Shown: positions 49,949 through 60,800 of the stretch, piece by piece
Numbering within the stretch: the stretch's first letter is position 1
Layout: every line of letters begins with the position of its first letter
NCBI GenBank assembly: GCA_001600455.1
Contig: BCKC01000002.1
Location: 1,612,001-1,676,000, forward strand
Direction: 5' to 3'
DNA from: Endocalyx cinctus
Taxonomy: Eukaryota; Ascomycota; Sordariomycetes; Amphisphaeriales; Apiosporaceae
DNA: 64,000 bases
Made by a program: the position numbers and the translations under genes
The notes under the pieces: generated by a model
What the model was told of the DNA's origin: nothing
Seen by the model: only the letters and a program-made list of their open reading frames with translations
The model's database searches: none

Positions 49949-52354
49949 ATGGAGAACAAAGATCAATCTCTTGCGTCGGACTTCGACGTTGAGTCGAGTC
50001 CGGGAAATGAGTCGTACTTGCTAAACACGTCCGTGAATAGCTTTTCATGGAGAGGGGTCACGGTCACGGTTAAAGATCGAGATACGAAGGAACCCCGCAA
50101 TATTGTTGACGATGTAGAAGGTATTGTGGAAGCCGGTATGTCACCTAAAACCACGCCTTGTTTTCATTCGCTCTAGGCGATGATATTGTATTGACAATCC
50201 AGTAGGCGAGATATGTGCCTTGATGGGCCCTTCCGGCTGCGGCAAGACCACGCTGCTGAACGTCCTCGCCCACCGCGGCACCAACGCAAATCAAGTTACC
50301 AGCCATGTCCGCGTTAACGGGACTACGGTACCCCTCAGCACGTTCCGAAGTATCAGTGCATTTGTCGAGCAGGAGGATTCCCTCATAGGGTCGCTCACCG
50401 TGAAAGAGACTCTGAACTTCGCCGCACGGTTATCTACGAACTCGAGGTAGGTGTTAAGAAGAAGGCAGCCTTACACTCTTAACTTTTGCATAATCTAATA
50501 AATGTCAAAAGTACCATGCCGGCCAAAGAACGGCTTAGGAAGATTGACGCCCTCATAGACTCTTTTGGTCTCCGGGGTCAAGCCAACACCATCATCGGCA
50601 CCCCTATCCGCAAGGGAATCAGCGGTGGGCAGAAGCGGCGGGTAGGCGTCGCCAGCCAGCTGATCGCCAGCCCCAAGATCCTCTTCCTCGACGAACCCAC
50701 GAGCGGCCTGGACTCGGTAGCTTCTTGGGAGGTCGTCAACTATCTAAGGGGAGTCGCACGGCGCAATAAGGTGAGCTTACGACGTCCCATCTATATACGG
50801 CCCCCCTTTATGTTCGTCTATTATTAAACATTTTTGCCTCGTCGTAGTTGATCGTGATCGCTAGCATCCACCAACCGTCGACCTCGATATTCAACCTTTT
50901 CGACAAGCTGCTTCTCATGTCGAACGGCAAGACGCATTATTTCGGCCCCGTCGGCGACGTGGCGGATTTCTACCGCTCGTGCGATTACGAGATACCGGAC
51001 CACACGAACCCGGCCGAGTTCTTGCTCGAGGCGGTTAATACCGATTTCGGTGGCGGCTCCAATAACAGCCTCTTGTCGCCGACAACCTACCAGAATTATT
51101 CCCGCTCCGAACTCATTAGCTATCTTCGACGCGCATGGGAGGAATCGGCACAACGCGCGGAAGGACAGAGGCGAATCGCCGAGGTAGAGGGTGCGGCTAG
51201 CGACACGGGCGGGGGTAATACCACTACCGACCTTGCTTCGACGGAGCAGAAGCCGAGTAAACTGAGTTTGGTCGCCACTCTTTTGCATCGATCGTTCATC
51301 AAGAGTTATCGCGACGTGGTTGCCTACGGAATCCGCATAGCAATGTATACTGGGCTCGCAATCTTGATGGGAACAGTGTGGTTAAGATTAACGACAGAGC
51401 AGTCCTCCATAATTCCGTTTACTAATGCCATTGTGAGTTACCTTCCAGTACTAACACTCTGAATATATATGCATGCTAGCTATTTATATGATCTTGTACT
51501 TACGTACGCATGGATATGAAATAGTTCTTCGGATCCGCTTTCATGTCTTTCATGGCGGTCGCCTACGTTCCGGCTTTCATTGAGGATCGTCAACTATACG
51601 TGAAAGAACATCAAAACGGCCTATACGGCGCTACGGAACTAATTGTGTCAAACTTCTTGATTGGCATTCCCTATCTATGTGAGTAGTCACACCTTAGCTT
51701 TTTTTTTTTTTTTTCTCTTTCATACAGGCATAACTTTTTAGAAAGATAGATATATAGAGGGAGATGACTGCCTACGTATAGCATAAAATCAACGCTAATA
51801 ATAATTACTTTCTAGTTCTCATCACCATAATATTCTCAGTCATTTCCTACTTCCTCTCCAACTTCGCGCACGGAGCCATCGCCTTCTGGACGTGGGTCCT
51901 GTGGTTATATCTGGACCTCCTAGCGGCCGAGTCGCTGGTCGTGTTCTTCACGAGCCTATTCCCCAACTTCGTCGTAGCGCTAGCTCTCGTGGCCTTCGCC
52001 AACGGGCTGTGGATGTGCGTCGGAGGGTTTCTGGTCTCGCCCACCATCCTCAACGTCTTCTGGAAGTACGTCTTCCACTACTGGGACTACCAGAAGTGGG
52101 TGTTCGAGGGGATGATGGTCAACGAGTTCGGGAGGCGTACGTACAGGTGTGCGGAGTTAGCGGCCGGAGAAACGACGAGTTGCGCTTGCATGTACCAGAC
52201 TGAATTGGCGGACCAGTGCCTCATCGCTGGTCAGGGCGTGCTGGATCAATACGGTTACCAAACGGGCCATTTCGGTCGTAACGTGGGGATCATGGTCGCT
52301 ATCATTGCCGGTTACCGGCTTGCTGCTTGGGCTGTACTTATGTTGAAGAAATGA
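49949..52354 (+). CDS. ABCG-type half-size ABC transporter
   Basis: ABC transporter of the G (white-brown) subfamily with one nucleotide-binding domain before one membrane domain; such half-transporters work as dimers and export lipids, pigments or drugs. Exons are 49949-50135, 50206-50446, 50512-50770, 50848-51432, 51525-51678 and 51816-52354, all in frame, giving 654 residues. The Walker A motif GPSGCGKTT is near residues 69-77, the signature ISGGQKRR near 179 and Walker B ILFLDEP near 199. The membrane half begins around residue 360 and has about six helices; the last loop contains a Cys-rich patch (CAELAAGETTSCACMYQ), which may form disulfides. The linker has a poorly conserved Ser/Gly/Thr-rich part. 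Substrate unknown; a link to the upstream C6 regulator is inference. Confidence 0.95.
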
Positions 52355-53589
52355 ACACTTGATGTCCCTCCTGATTTCTGGTAATTCTGGAGTCTTTCAG
52401 TATAGATAGCATTACCTAATATTTCCACATTCTATTCAAAGCACATACTGTAGGACCTTTTTTTTTTCAACATGGAATCATGAAAATACGAGCAGTAAGG
52501 AATGATTTGCGCTCATGTAATCAAAAAATATGACCTGGTTTGATAAGAATTCCTGGACTATCCCGGCACCTTTATTTTTTGTCCAAGTTAAATTGGCTAC
52601 TGCAGAAGACTTACATTTGAATAGGCTATCGACGTAGAATGTCAGCACTGAAGGTCTTGGAAGAAAGGGATTAGTCAAACGAGATTTGTTCGTGAACGAG
52701 AACCGTCGAATCGGGCTTCCCTACAAGCCCCGCTCCAAGTCGGCGAAGGGTGATTGGTTCTCAAATGCCAGCTGAAAGGGCTTCTGCTGACGCCACTATC
52801 CCTAACAAACTACGCCCTTCTTACGGGGCATTTTTTAACGCCACTCAGAAACCAGTCAGAGAGATTTTCTTCGAGAATAAAGATAGAAAGAGAGAGAGAG
52901 AGAGACAAGATATTGTCTTAGTATCTATGATAACGTTTGAGTAGGCTGGCTAGAAGAGGATGATGAGACCTAGATTCTCTATCGCTTCATAAGGTCGCGG
53001 ATCCGAAATGAAAAATGAAAATATAATTTAGAGGTGTCAATATCGTTCCAGCCCATGTTTTAAGCAGATAACATATTACACATTGGGGGGTAATGGGATC
53101 TACAGTCCTACATTGTATGTGGTATTGACAGTTTCCCCATATAGTAAATCTCACCCTGGCAGGTCTATTTATCAGTAGGCCTCCCCGATCGTCATCCATT
53201 CACATACACATAATATTATCTACCTCAGAAGCCCTTAAGTTTCGGAGTATGCAGGGGTAAAGTAGTAATAATAAATCATATCATCAATAAACTCAGCCCT
53301 ATCATCAGGGCACTGGCGGACAAGGGCTTTTTTTTTGGGTCTCAACCCCCAATCTTTATATTCCAAAAATTTTAATCTCTACCCCGACAATGGCAGGTGT
53401 CTAGCCTGTCTTTACATTTCGTGTGTTGAACTCTCTTTTATACTTTCATATTGTGTGTTTACATACACTTATAATAATATGAGAAACTGTTGGGAATGAG
53501 GACTAGTTGATATCTCGACGAAGAACAAAACTACCGCTGACGACACACACATACACATACATACCTATAAGCCTCGAGTCGACCTCATC
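52355..53589. other. Intergenic region, no gene seen
   Basis: 3' flank of the ABCG gene and promoter of the Q-rich membrane protein gene. Short GA repeat at about 52890-52904; otherwise nothing notable. Confidence 0.5.
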
Positions 53590-54783
53590 ATGTCGTACCA
53601 GCTTCGACCGGCCTACCCACCAGCAGAAGATCAACAGCAGCACCACAGCGAGGTTTATCAACTACAACAGCAGCCACCTCAATACCAATACCAGGACCAT
53701 CAGCAATACCAGCAACAGTACCAACAGTACTACAATGCATATCCCCAGCAGTTTCAATATCAACAGCAGCCACAGCAAGTAGGCTACCATGATTATTATC
53801 AACAACAACAGCAGCAGCAACAGCAGCAGCAGATAGAATATGCGCATACGCAAGGATGGGTAGCCAACCAGCCTGGCGTCATAGCACCCCCACCACCCTC
53901 TAAAACCCCATTCAGCGAGTACACGGCGACGAGCAGTTCGCCGGCCCCGACCATGACCACGCCCTTCGAGCCTCCTTCTTATCATCATCATCCTCCTCCT
54001 CCCTCGGCCGGGGATAGCAATGGGCTACCTCCTCGACAGCCGGATTCTCAAAGACAGGTTTGCGGACTCAGACGAAAGGTTTTCTTTATCTTGCTCGCGT
54101 TAGCCATATTTATCGTTGTCGCCTCCATCGCCATCGGGGTTGGTGTGGGGTTGGCCTTGCGGGGAAATTCTAGGTAGGTTCTTTCTATTTCTCTTCTGCC
54201 TGTTATTCATAAGAAAAAAAAAAGGATCATATCTTCACATTGTCTCTTGATACACAAGGTCGATTATGAGTCGGTCTGGTGTCATTGTGCAGGTCCATTA
54301 TACTGCTTTCAATAATAGTTGTTACGTTATCAAGGATGAACAGTAACCTCAATATTGGAAGGAAAATCAAGCCAGAGGAAGATTCTGGCATATGAATCGT
54401 TATACCGCAAGTAAGGCTAATACCTCTATTATAGCGGCTCACCAGCGTCACCCCAAGTGACGGGGACCGTAATAAAGGCACCTATTACCTGTCCGCAGAA
54501 CAACAATACGGTCTACATATCAACGGATACGTCAAAAGCGTTCAACATCGAGTGCGGACGGGATTACAACTCGAACGAGGGTGCGACGGATCTATCGCAT
54601 TTCGACAGTGACTCGATGGCCGACTGCATCGACCAGTGTGGCCGGAATGGAGACTGCGTCGGAGTCGGCTGGGGCTATTACCAGAGCAGCTACGTCTGCT
54701 GGATGAAGAGTCAGCTAGGCGAACCCAACGTAAGCGACGAATGGTATTTTGCCCAGTTACAGGATATACCTTCAACTTCATGA
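53590..54783 (+). CDS. Q/Y/P-rich single-span membrane protein with Cys-rich PAN-like outer domain
   Basis: Unrecognised by name. Exons are 53590-54173 and 54435-54783, in frame, giving 310 residues. Residues 1-150 are low complexity: Gln/Tyr/Pro-rich with a polyglutamine tract near residues 75-85, then Pro/Ser/His-rich. A basic patch (GLRRK) precedes one membrane helix at about 164-190 rich in Ile, Val, Ala and Gly. The C-terminal 115 residues have at least five cysteines (IECGR, DCIDQC, DCVG and VCWMK), which suggests an extracellular PAN/apple-like fold. The layout fits a type II/III fungal surface protein with a disordered cytosolic tail, perhaps a wall sensor or adhesion factor; that is inference. 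The 261-base intron lies right after the membrane helix. Confidence 0.72.
53799..53832 (+). repeat. CAA/CAG repeat encoding polyglutamine
   Basis: Eleven consecutive CAA or CAG codons within the coding part of the Q-rich membrane protein gene; likely to vary in length between strains. Confidence 0.85.
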
Positions 54784-55569
54784 ATACGGATGATGCTTAA
54801 TACTGATTTGTTTTATTTAATTGGGCATTTTGGTCTGTTTTGAGAAGTCTATACGAAATAAGACCGGAATAAAGGTGGACATGGTGTTAATTTTTTTTCT
54901 TTCTTCTTTTGGCGAGGAGTCTGGAGTTTTAAGAAAAGAAAAAGAAAAAAGAGAAATACTACCTCTATCACCCCTCATGAGGATGTGCATTTGCTATGTA
55001 GCCATAATCGTTCGTATACAGTTTGCAGCCTGGTTGCTGTGTCTACTGAGTTAATAATCTAAGTCTACCATTATAATTTATTACATGGTCATGTCTCCCC
55101 GCAATAACAGATCTTCTATCAGCACGACGACCGAGTCTATGCCGAGACGCCAACTCCCAGTTTTGTCAGTCAATACTACATACCTAGTATATTCCATTCT
55201 AGATAAATCTGTAGGATGATTTGGGTAATTAGGTTAGAATGCGACCATGTCGATAGTAGCCCGGCATCTTACATGAGGCCCACCGGGTTCTGGCCCGCCT
55301 TTAATATCCCATCACCTTGAAGATAAACAGATTTTAGCCGGCGGGCGTAAATCGAGTAAAACTGACCCATATATAGGAGCATATATAGGAGTGAGATAAA
55401 ATCACAAGGAGTTTTCATAATGCTCTAAAGTTGCAGGGCTTGGTTGTCGAGAAATGTAATAATATAATGTGAAGTCTCTCTCCGCAGATCCAACGGCCAA
55501 TATTTTGCAGTGTTGTTGAAAGTGACCAAAGAAAAGACTCGACGAAGGCCCAAGAATTAATCATTCATC
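54784..55569. other. Intergenic region, no gene seen
   Basis: AT-rich spacer with a direct repeat of CATATATAGGAG near 55370-55392; no gene. Confidence 0.5.
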
Positions 55570-56444
55570 ATGCATCTCATCGGCAGCAGTGTCCTGCTTC
55601 TTGCTATCGCAGCCGGAGCGGAGGCTGTACGCACCATGATCCCGACGACGAGTTTTAACTCTGCGAGTGATTTTGAAGCAGACTGGCAGTACGATTACGC
55701 TTGGGGTACTGACCATAATGGCGGAGCTCGGATGGACAAAAGCCAAGTTGCGTTTTCCGACGGGATGCTCACCCTGACGGCGAAGAAGGTTTCTGGACAG
55801 CCGGACGCCGTGCATGGGGGTCAGAATATCAAGATCAATTATCTATCCGGGGCCATCACCGCCAAGGAGCATTTCAACGTATCCCGAGGAGGCGGATACG
55901 ATTTCACCGGGGAGTTCAAGGCAACAACGACCAAAGGCACATGGCCGGCGTTTTGGCTCACCGCGGTCGACAGCTGGCCCCCTGAGGTGGACATGGCGGA
56001 ATGGAAAGGCACGGGGCTGATTTCGTTTAACACTTTTAACACGTCTTCTGTATTGTCTTGGAAAGATGTGACGTATTCTAACCCGGACCAATTTCACTCC
56101 ATCAAATGCGAGATTCGCGATATCAACCAGAAGGACGTCTCGGTAAAATTCTACATGGACGGGTCCCTCGTCACGACACAAGTAGGTGGAGGATTCTTTG
56201 GTAAACCTATGTACCTGTAAGTATCTTCACTAATATTGACTTATTGGGTCGCTTTTATTGATCAAGCCGATGATATAGTATTATCAACCTTCAAATGGAG
56301 GGCTCATCTGGTTCTCCTGGACCTAATACCGGTAAGAGTTATATTGTGCCGTGATATAATTAATGATAAAACTTAAGCTGACCCAAATTTAAAGATACTT
56401 TATACCAAGTGAGAAACCTTGAGGTCTTGACCTATAACCCATGA
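55570..56444 (+). CDS. Secreted GH16 endo-glucanase-like glycoside hydrolase
   Basis: Family 16 glycoside hydrolase with a beta-jelly-roll fold, acting on beta-1,3- or mixed-linked glucans or related wall polysaccharides. Exons are 55570-56216, 56279-56331 and 56395-56444, all in frame, giving 249 residues. Residues 1-19 form a signal peptide ending in AEA. The catalytic motif ExDxxE is at Glu139-Asp141-Glu144 in PEVDMAEW. The length is typical of a single-domain GH16; no GPI-anchor signal or carbohydrate-binding module was seen. The last two exons are very short (53 and 50 bases). It lies 316 bases before tRNase Z on the same strand; no functional link is apparent. It could be a cell-wall remodelling or a nutritional enzyme. 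Confidence 0.92.
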
Positions 56445-56760
56445 TAGGTAGAGGAGAGGGAGGCAGGGAGGATGGATCTGAACGGTCTGATGGTAGGTTA
56501 GATGGTTAATGGAAGATTATTGATTTAAGAAGATATTCGTTAAACCTATAAACCCACAATTTAATTTAATGCATTATAAGAATGAACTCTTAATATTATA
56601 GGATAAGATAAGATAAGGCTTTTAGACATTACAGTAGGTTTTTTTTTTTCTTTAGGTTAGCATAGCGTCGCATATGTGGTAAGTAGATGCGTCCAGCACC
56701 AAGCACGCACCTTGATAAAGACGCGATGCAAATGCCTTCACTGTAGCTTATTCCTCGCCA
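56445..56760. other. Short intergenic region upstream of tRNase Z
   Basis: 316 bases with a tandem GATA-type tract (GATAA units at 56602-56617) and a T-rich run at 56639-56650. It must hold both the GH16 3' end and the tRNase Z promoter. Confidence 0.5.
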
Positions 56761-59487
56761 ATGAGGTTTTGTAATGCTTTTCACAGTATGTTGAGCAGAT
56801 GTCTTCAACAAAGACATGCTAAGTATATAGTCAATAAAAACATCAGGTCGTTCAGTAATTTCGTCAAGCCGTCAAAGAATTCCATCACACCACCATCGAA
56901 ATTATTTGGTAACCCTACGACCACCACCGTCATACCAGCGCCTCCTACCACCATTCTTTATAAACGACAACGCGTGAAATATCTAATCTTTAAGGACTTT
57001 TTTTCACCCGACGAATCTCCACCATCGGCAGTACAGACATTCTCTAACAAGATGTTAAACTATCTTCAGATCGTTTCTACGCCTACGCATGATAACAATG
57101 GCCCCTGCATTCTATTCCACTTCGATGACAAACGTTATTTCTTCGGTAGCCTCGCCGAAGGCACTCAGCGTGTTTGCGTACAAAGGAAGGTCCCTCTATT
57201 GAAATTCTCAGATGTTTTTATATCTGGTCCCGTCGACTGGAAATCTTGTGGCGGCCTGCTAGGTATTATTCTTACCATGGCTGATAGTCAAAAGTCCTCC
57301 GGCAAACAGGATTCCCATCTTAATATTCACGGCGGGAAGAACATTTCCCATCTCGTAGCCACGTCACGACGATTCGTTTTTCGAAAAGGCCTGCCCCTGT
57401 TCACAAAAGAGGTCCGAGATGATCCCCAGACCCCGACGACGCGGGAGCCAGATTGGCAGGATAAAAATATAAGAGTCTGGTATATGCCTGTTCAATCTAC
57501 CAACAAAGCACCAGCTCGACCGCGGAAGCGTAGTCACCAAGAGTTTGAAGAAAACCCTGGTGTAGACCCGAAAGAGAGCGAGGCTCGGGACCGAGAATTA
57601 GTCAATACAGTTATCACCCATATGTTTGACTCGGACTGGTCAATGGATGCCCTGATCGAAACAACACTACATAAAGCACCCTCTCCTGCCAAAATATTCA
57701 TTCGTGATGAGAAAGGCCATATACAAGTTTATAAAGGCCCCATGCCTACAGCCGAAAAGAAAGATAAAGTGCCAGATATACCCGTACTCGTGCGAAGACC
57801 ATGGCCGGGCTCCTTAATTACGAATCTACCTAGGACAACTCCCTCTGATCAATCCATGTGCTACATTGTTAAAAATCACGATAGACGAGGAAAATTCAAG
57901 CCCGAAGTAGCGCTCGAGTATGGCGTACCCAAAACTGACTTTAAGTTACTCGCTATGGGAAAAAGTGTTGAGGGCAAGGATGGTATGACGGTGACTCCCG
58001 ACATGGTCCTGGAAAAATCCGTCGAGGGTAGTGGTTTTGCCCTCGTTGATATACCTAATAGCTCCTACATCGACGGGCTTGTCAGTCGCCCCGAGTTGAA
58101 GGACGATGAAATAATGAAAGGCGTTAAGGTTATTATGTGGATGTTAGGGCCCGGTCTTATTAACGACGACCGTATCCAACAACTCATGAAAAAAATGCCT
58201 TCTGTGCGACATATCGTAACTTCGCCAGATAACTGTCCTAACATGATCACTTTAGAGTCATCTGCGGCTTTTACTTTCAAGCTAAACTGTATCGATCCTG
58301 ATCGATTCCCGTTACCCCAATTTAACAATAAACGATCTGTCTCCGACACAGAGTTAAAATCCGACTCTCCCTTGTACGAATCTGGTCGAACTGGCAAAAC
58401 CATCCAGTTCGCTCCTAACTATCTGCATAAAGATGACCAGATTGTGCCTTTCCCTAATATCGAAAAGCTCGGGAGACAGGGTTTGGATCGGCAAATGTTG
58501 GCCACGGCTGCCGAGGCTAAGGCCAGAATTGCGAGTCCCGCGTTCCAGTCTAAGGTCGCAGAAGCAGAGGTCGACATCCCAAACCGAGATGCAGAAGTCA
58601 TTTGCTTGGGCACCGGTTCCGCTCTCCCGTCGAAGTATCGGAACGTTTCTGCCACCATGATCCGAGTCCCAGGGTACGGGAATTATCTTTTAGACTGCGG
58701 CGAAAATACTGTGGGGCAATTGCGCCGGACGTTCGGCGACGAGTTACCCGACGTGCTGAGAAACTTGAAGGGCATATGGATTAGCCATCTTCACGCCGAT
58801 CATCATCTGGGCACCGTCTCCGTCATCAAGGCATGGCACGAAGAGACAGCCCAGACGCTACCGGAAGCCAAATTATTCGTTGCATCTCACGTCAACATGC
58901 ATGAATGGCTTCGCGAGTACGCAGACGTCGAAGACTACGGATTTGATCGTCTGACGCAAATTCAGTTTGAAGGCAAAGAGGGCAGCAGTATTGAGCCGCG
59001 CGAGTTCAGCCGTCGAGAGACCGCGATGTTTGGTCTGCAGACGATCAAGTCCTGCCCGGTAAACCACTGCGCCGGGTCGCTCGCCTGCGTCCTCGACTTT
59101 CCGTCGGGCCTCAAGGTCGCGTACTCGGGAGACTGCCGCCCGAGCAAGGCGTTCGCGAAAATCGGCCGGGGCGCGACGCTGCTCATCCACGAGAGCACGT
59201 TCGAGGACGAGCTCGAAGGGGACGCGATAGCGAAGAAGCACTCGACCATGTCGGAGGCGATCGAGGTCGGTCGCCAGATGGGCGCCAGAAGGATCCTGCT
59301 GACCCACTTCTCCCAGCGGTACCAATCCTTGGCCGTGTTCGAGGACACGTTCAACGAGGATAACCCCGACAAGGACGTCGTCATCCTCCTCGGCTTCGAT
59401 TTTATGCGCTTGAAACTAGGGGAGTTCAGACACGCTCAGGCTTTCTTGCCGGCGATAAAGACGGTATTTACGCAGATAGACGAGTAG
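56761..59487 (+). CDS. TRZ1: Long-form tRNase Z (ELAC2/Trz1-type ribonuclease Z)
   Basis: Zinc-dependent endonuclease that removes the 3' trailer from tRNA precursors. A single exon of 908 residues, typical for the long form made of two beta-lactamase-like halves. The C-terminal half is catalytic: PSKYRN motif near residue 624, HLHADHH at 676-682, His769 (PVNHCAG), Asp791 (YSGDCRPS) and His849 (LTHFSQRY). The N-terminal half lacks the zinc ligands, as expected. Residues 1-35 are basic and Ser/Arg-rich without acidic residues, like a mitochondrial presequence; later ATGs at codon 10 or 98 could give a nuclear form, so dual location is likely. From about 59040 to the stop the GC content rises sharply compared with the rest of the gene. 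Confidence 0.96.
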   Translation: MRFCNAFHSMLSRCLQQRHAKYIVNKNIRSFSNFVKPSKNSITPPSKLFGNPTTTTVIPAPPTTILYKRQRVKYLIFKDFFSPDESPPSAVQTFSNKMLNYLQIVSTPTHDNNGPCILFHFDDKRYFFGSLAEGTQRVCVQRKVPLLKFSDVFISGPVDWKSCGGLLGIILTMADSQKSSGKQDSHLNIHGGKNISHLVATSRRFVFRKGLPLFTKEVRDDPQTPTTREPDWQDKNIRVWYMPVQSTNKAPARPRKRSHQEFEENPGVDPKESEARDRELVNTVITHMFDSDWSMDALIETTLHKAPSPAKIFIRDEKGHIQVYKGPMPTAEKKDKVPDIPVLVRRPWPGSLITNLPRTTPSDQSMCYIVKNHDRRGKFKPEVALEYGVPKTDFKLLAMGKSVEGKDGMTVTPDMVLEKSVEGSGFALVDIPNSSYIDGLVSRPELKDDEIMKGVKVIMWMLGPGLINDDRIQQLMKKMPSVRHIVTSPDNCPNMITLESSAAFTFKLNCIDPDRFPLPQFNNKRSVSDTELKSDSPLYESGRTGKTIQFAPNYLHKDDQIVPFPNIEKLGRQGLDRQMLATAAEAKARIASPAFQSKVAEAEVDIPNRDAEVICLGTGSALPSKYRNVSATMIRVPGYGNYLLDCGENTVGQLRRTFGDELPDVLRNLKGIWISHLHADHHLGTVSVIKAWHEETAQTLPEAKLFVASHVNMHEWLREYADVEDYGFDRLTQIQFEGKEGSSIEPREFSRRETAMFGLQTIKSCPVNHCAGSLACVLDFPSGLKVAYSGDCRPSKAFAKIGRGATLLIHESTFEDELEGDAIAKKHSTMSEAIEVGRQMGARRILLTHFSQRYQSLAVFEDTFNEDNPDKDVVILLGFDFMRLKLGEFRHAQAFLPAIKTVFTQIDE

Positions 59488-60800
59488 ATATGAAGAAAAG
59501 AAAAGAAGTATTTGGATACCAAACAGACAATACACTGCTCTCTTTATATATACATAAAACTCTTGAATTCCCCAATTATGTGTTAGAATAGGCGTTTCCA
59601 GATTTTGGCCATTTACTTGAAGTACACCTACACTGCTTTCACTTGCTTCCCAGCAGTATAGTGAGTGATAAACAAGAACAGCCGAATAGTCAACTGACTT
59701 GTAAATGCCATCGAGGGCTTCTATTTGGTTTGTAACATGCTGCCACCAATTATTCTAGTGCATTCTGATCTGCATTGTATGTTGCATATAGTACATAAAC
59801 GTCTTTCATCTCTGATTCAACTCAAATATAAGATAAAATCTCCATCCATCCAGACGATATTATTTTACATCCCTACTAAGGTTTTTCAGAAATTTTGACA
59901 TATATTTCAGGAGAGTAACATGAACCCGATCGGTGCGACGCATCAACCGAACTCTGGTATCGGTCCAATACAACTAAAGCGACCATGGCCGAGCAAGAAG
60001 AGTAACGTAACGACAAGACAAAAAGAGACATCGAGAGGCCGAGAGACAAGACGAAAGGCAACTTTCAGGTTTTTTTTATATTCTTTTTCCTCGATCATGT
60101 ACTTAGAGCGGATGGGATTCTCTGGTAGCTTGTGGTCGTACGTGGTAGATATAACCTTGAAAGGGTTTATAAACTTAGTGTAGTATGAAGGAAGTGGGTT
60201 GGATAGATACCTCTACAAGACAAAAGAATAATGATTCAAGAACATGATCCAAATCTGTTCTATTCCTGCTACTTCTAAGTGAAATAAAAGAAGATCAACT
60301 GTGATACTCTATACATAGAAATGTTTTCTTTTTTGTTAGAAAAGGGAGGGGGAAAACAAACTTCACACGCATACAAATCTTATATATACAAAAAGCGAGT
60401 TTAATAACTGAAATTATTGTTATTATTTATCTAAAGAGTAAAGAAAAAGGAAAGATGAATGAATGAATGTGGAGATGATCATTGATCTCTGAATATCTTT
60501 CATAACCCCCTCCATTCCTCTATATATTCTATCCTCATCATTAGCACCCAGTATAACCAACCATATTTACTCTCACCAATTCATATTTTACTTGCAACAA
60601 TTAGGTGGGAATGAAAAGATGGAGCACGGATGGTGGATGGGACGGAGACATAGAGAGACAAGAGGACGGGGGAGAAAATATTAATATATAAAGGGGACGA
60701 CAAAAAAGAGGGAGCGATGCGAGGTAATCTATACGTTTATATCGGGACTGGATAATCGACAAACAGATCGAAGAAGCTTTCTGGTTGAAGCGATATACTC
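59488..60800. other. Convergent 3' intergenic region
   Basis: 1.3 kb between the ends of tRNase Z (+) and the 722-residue protein gene (-). AT-rich, no gene seen; the longest frame is 87 codons and has no recognisable content. Confidence 0.5.
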
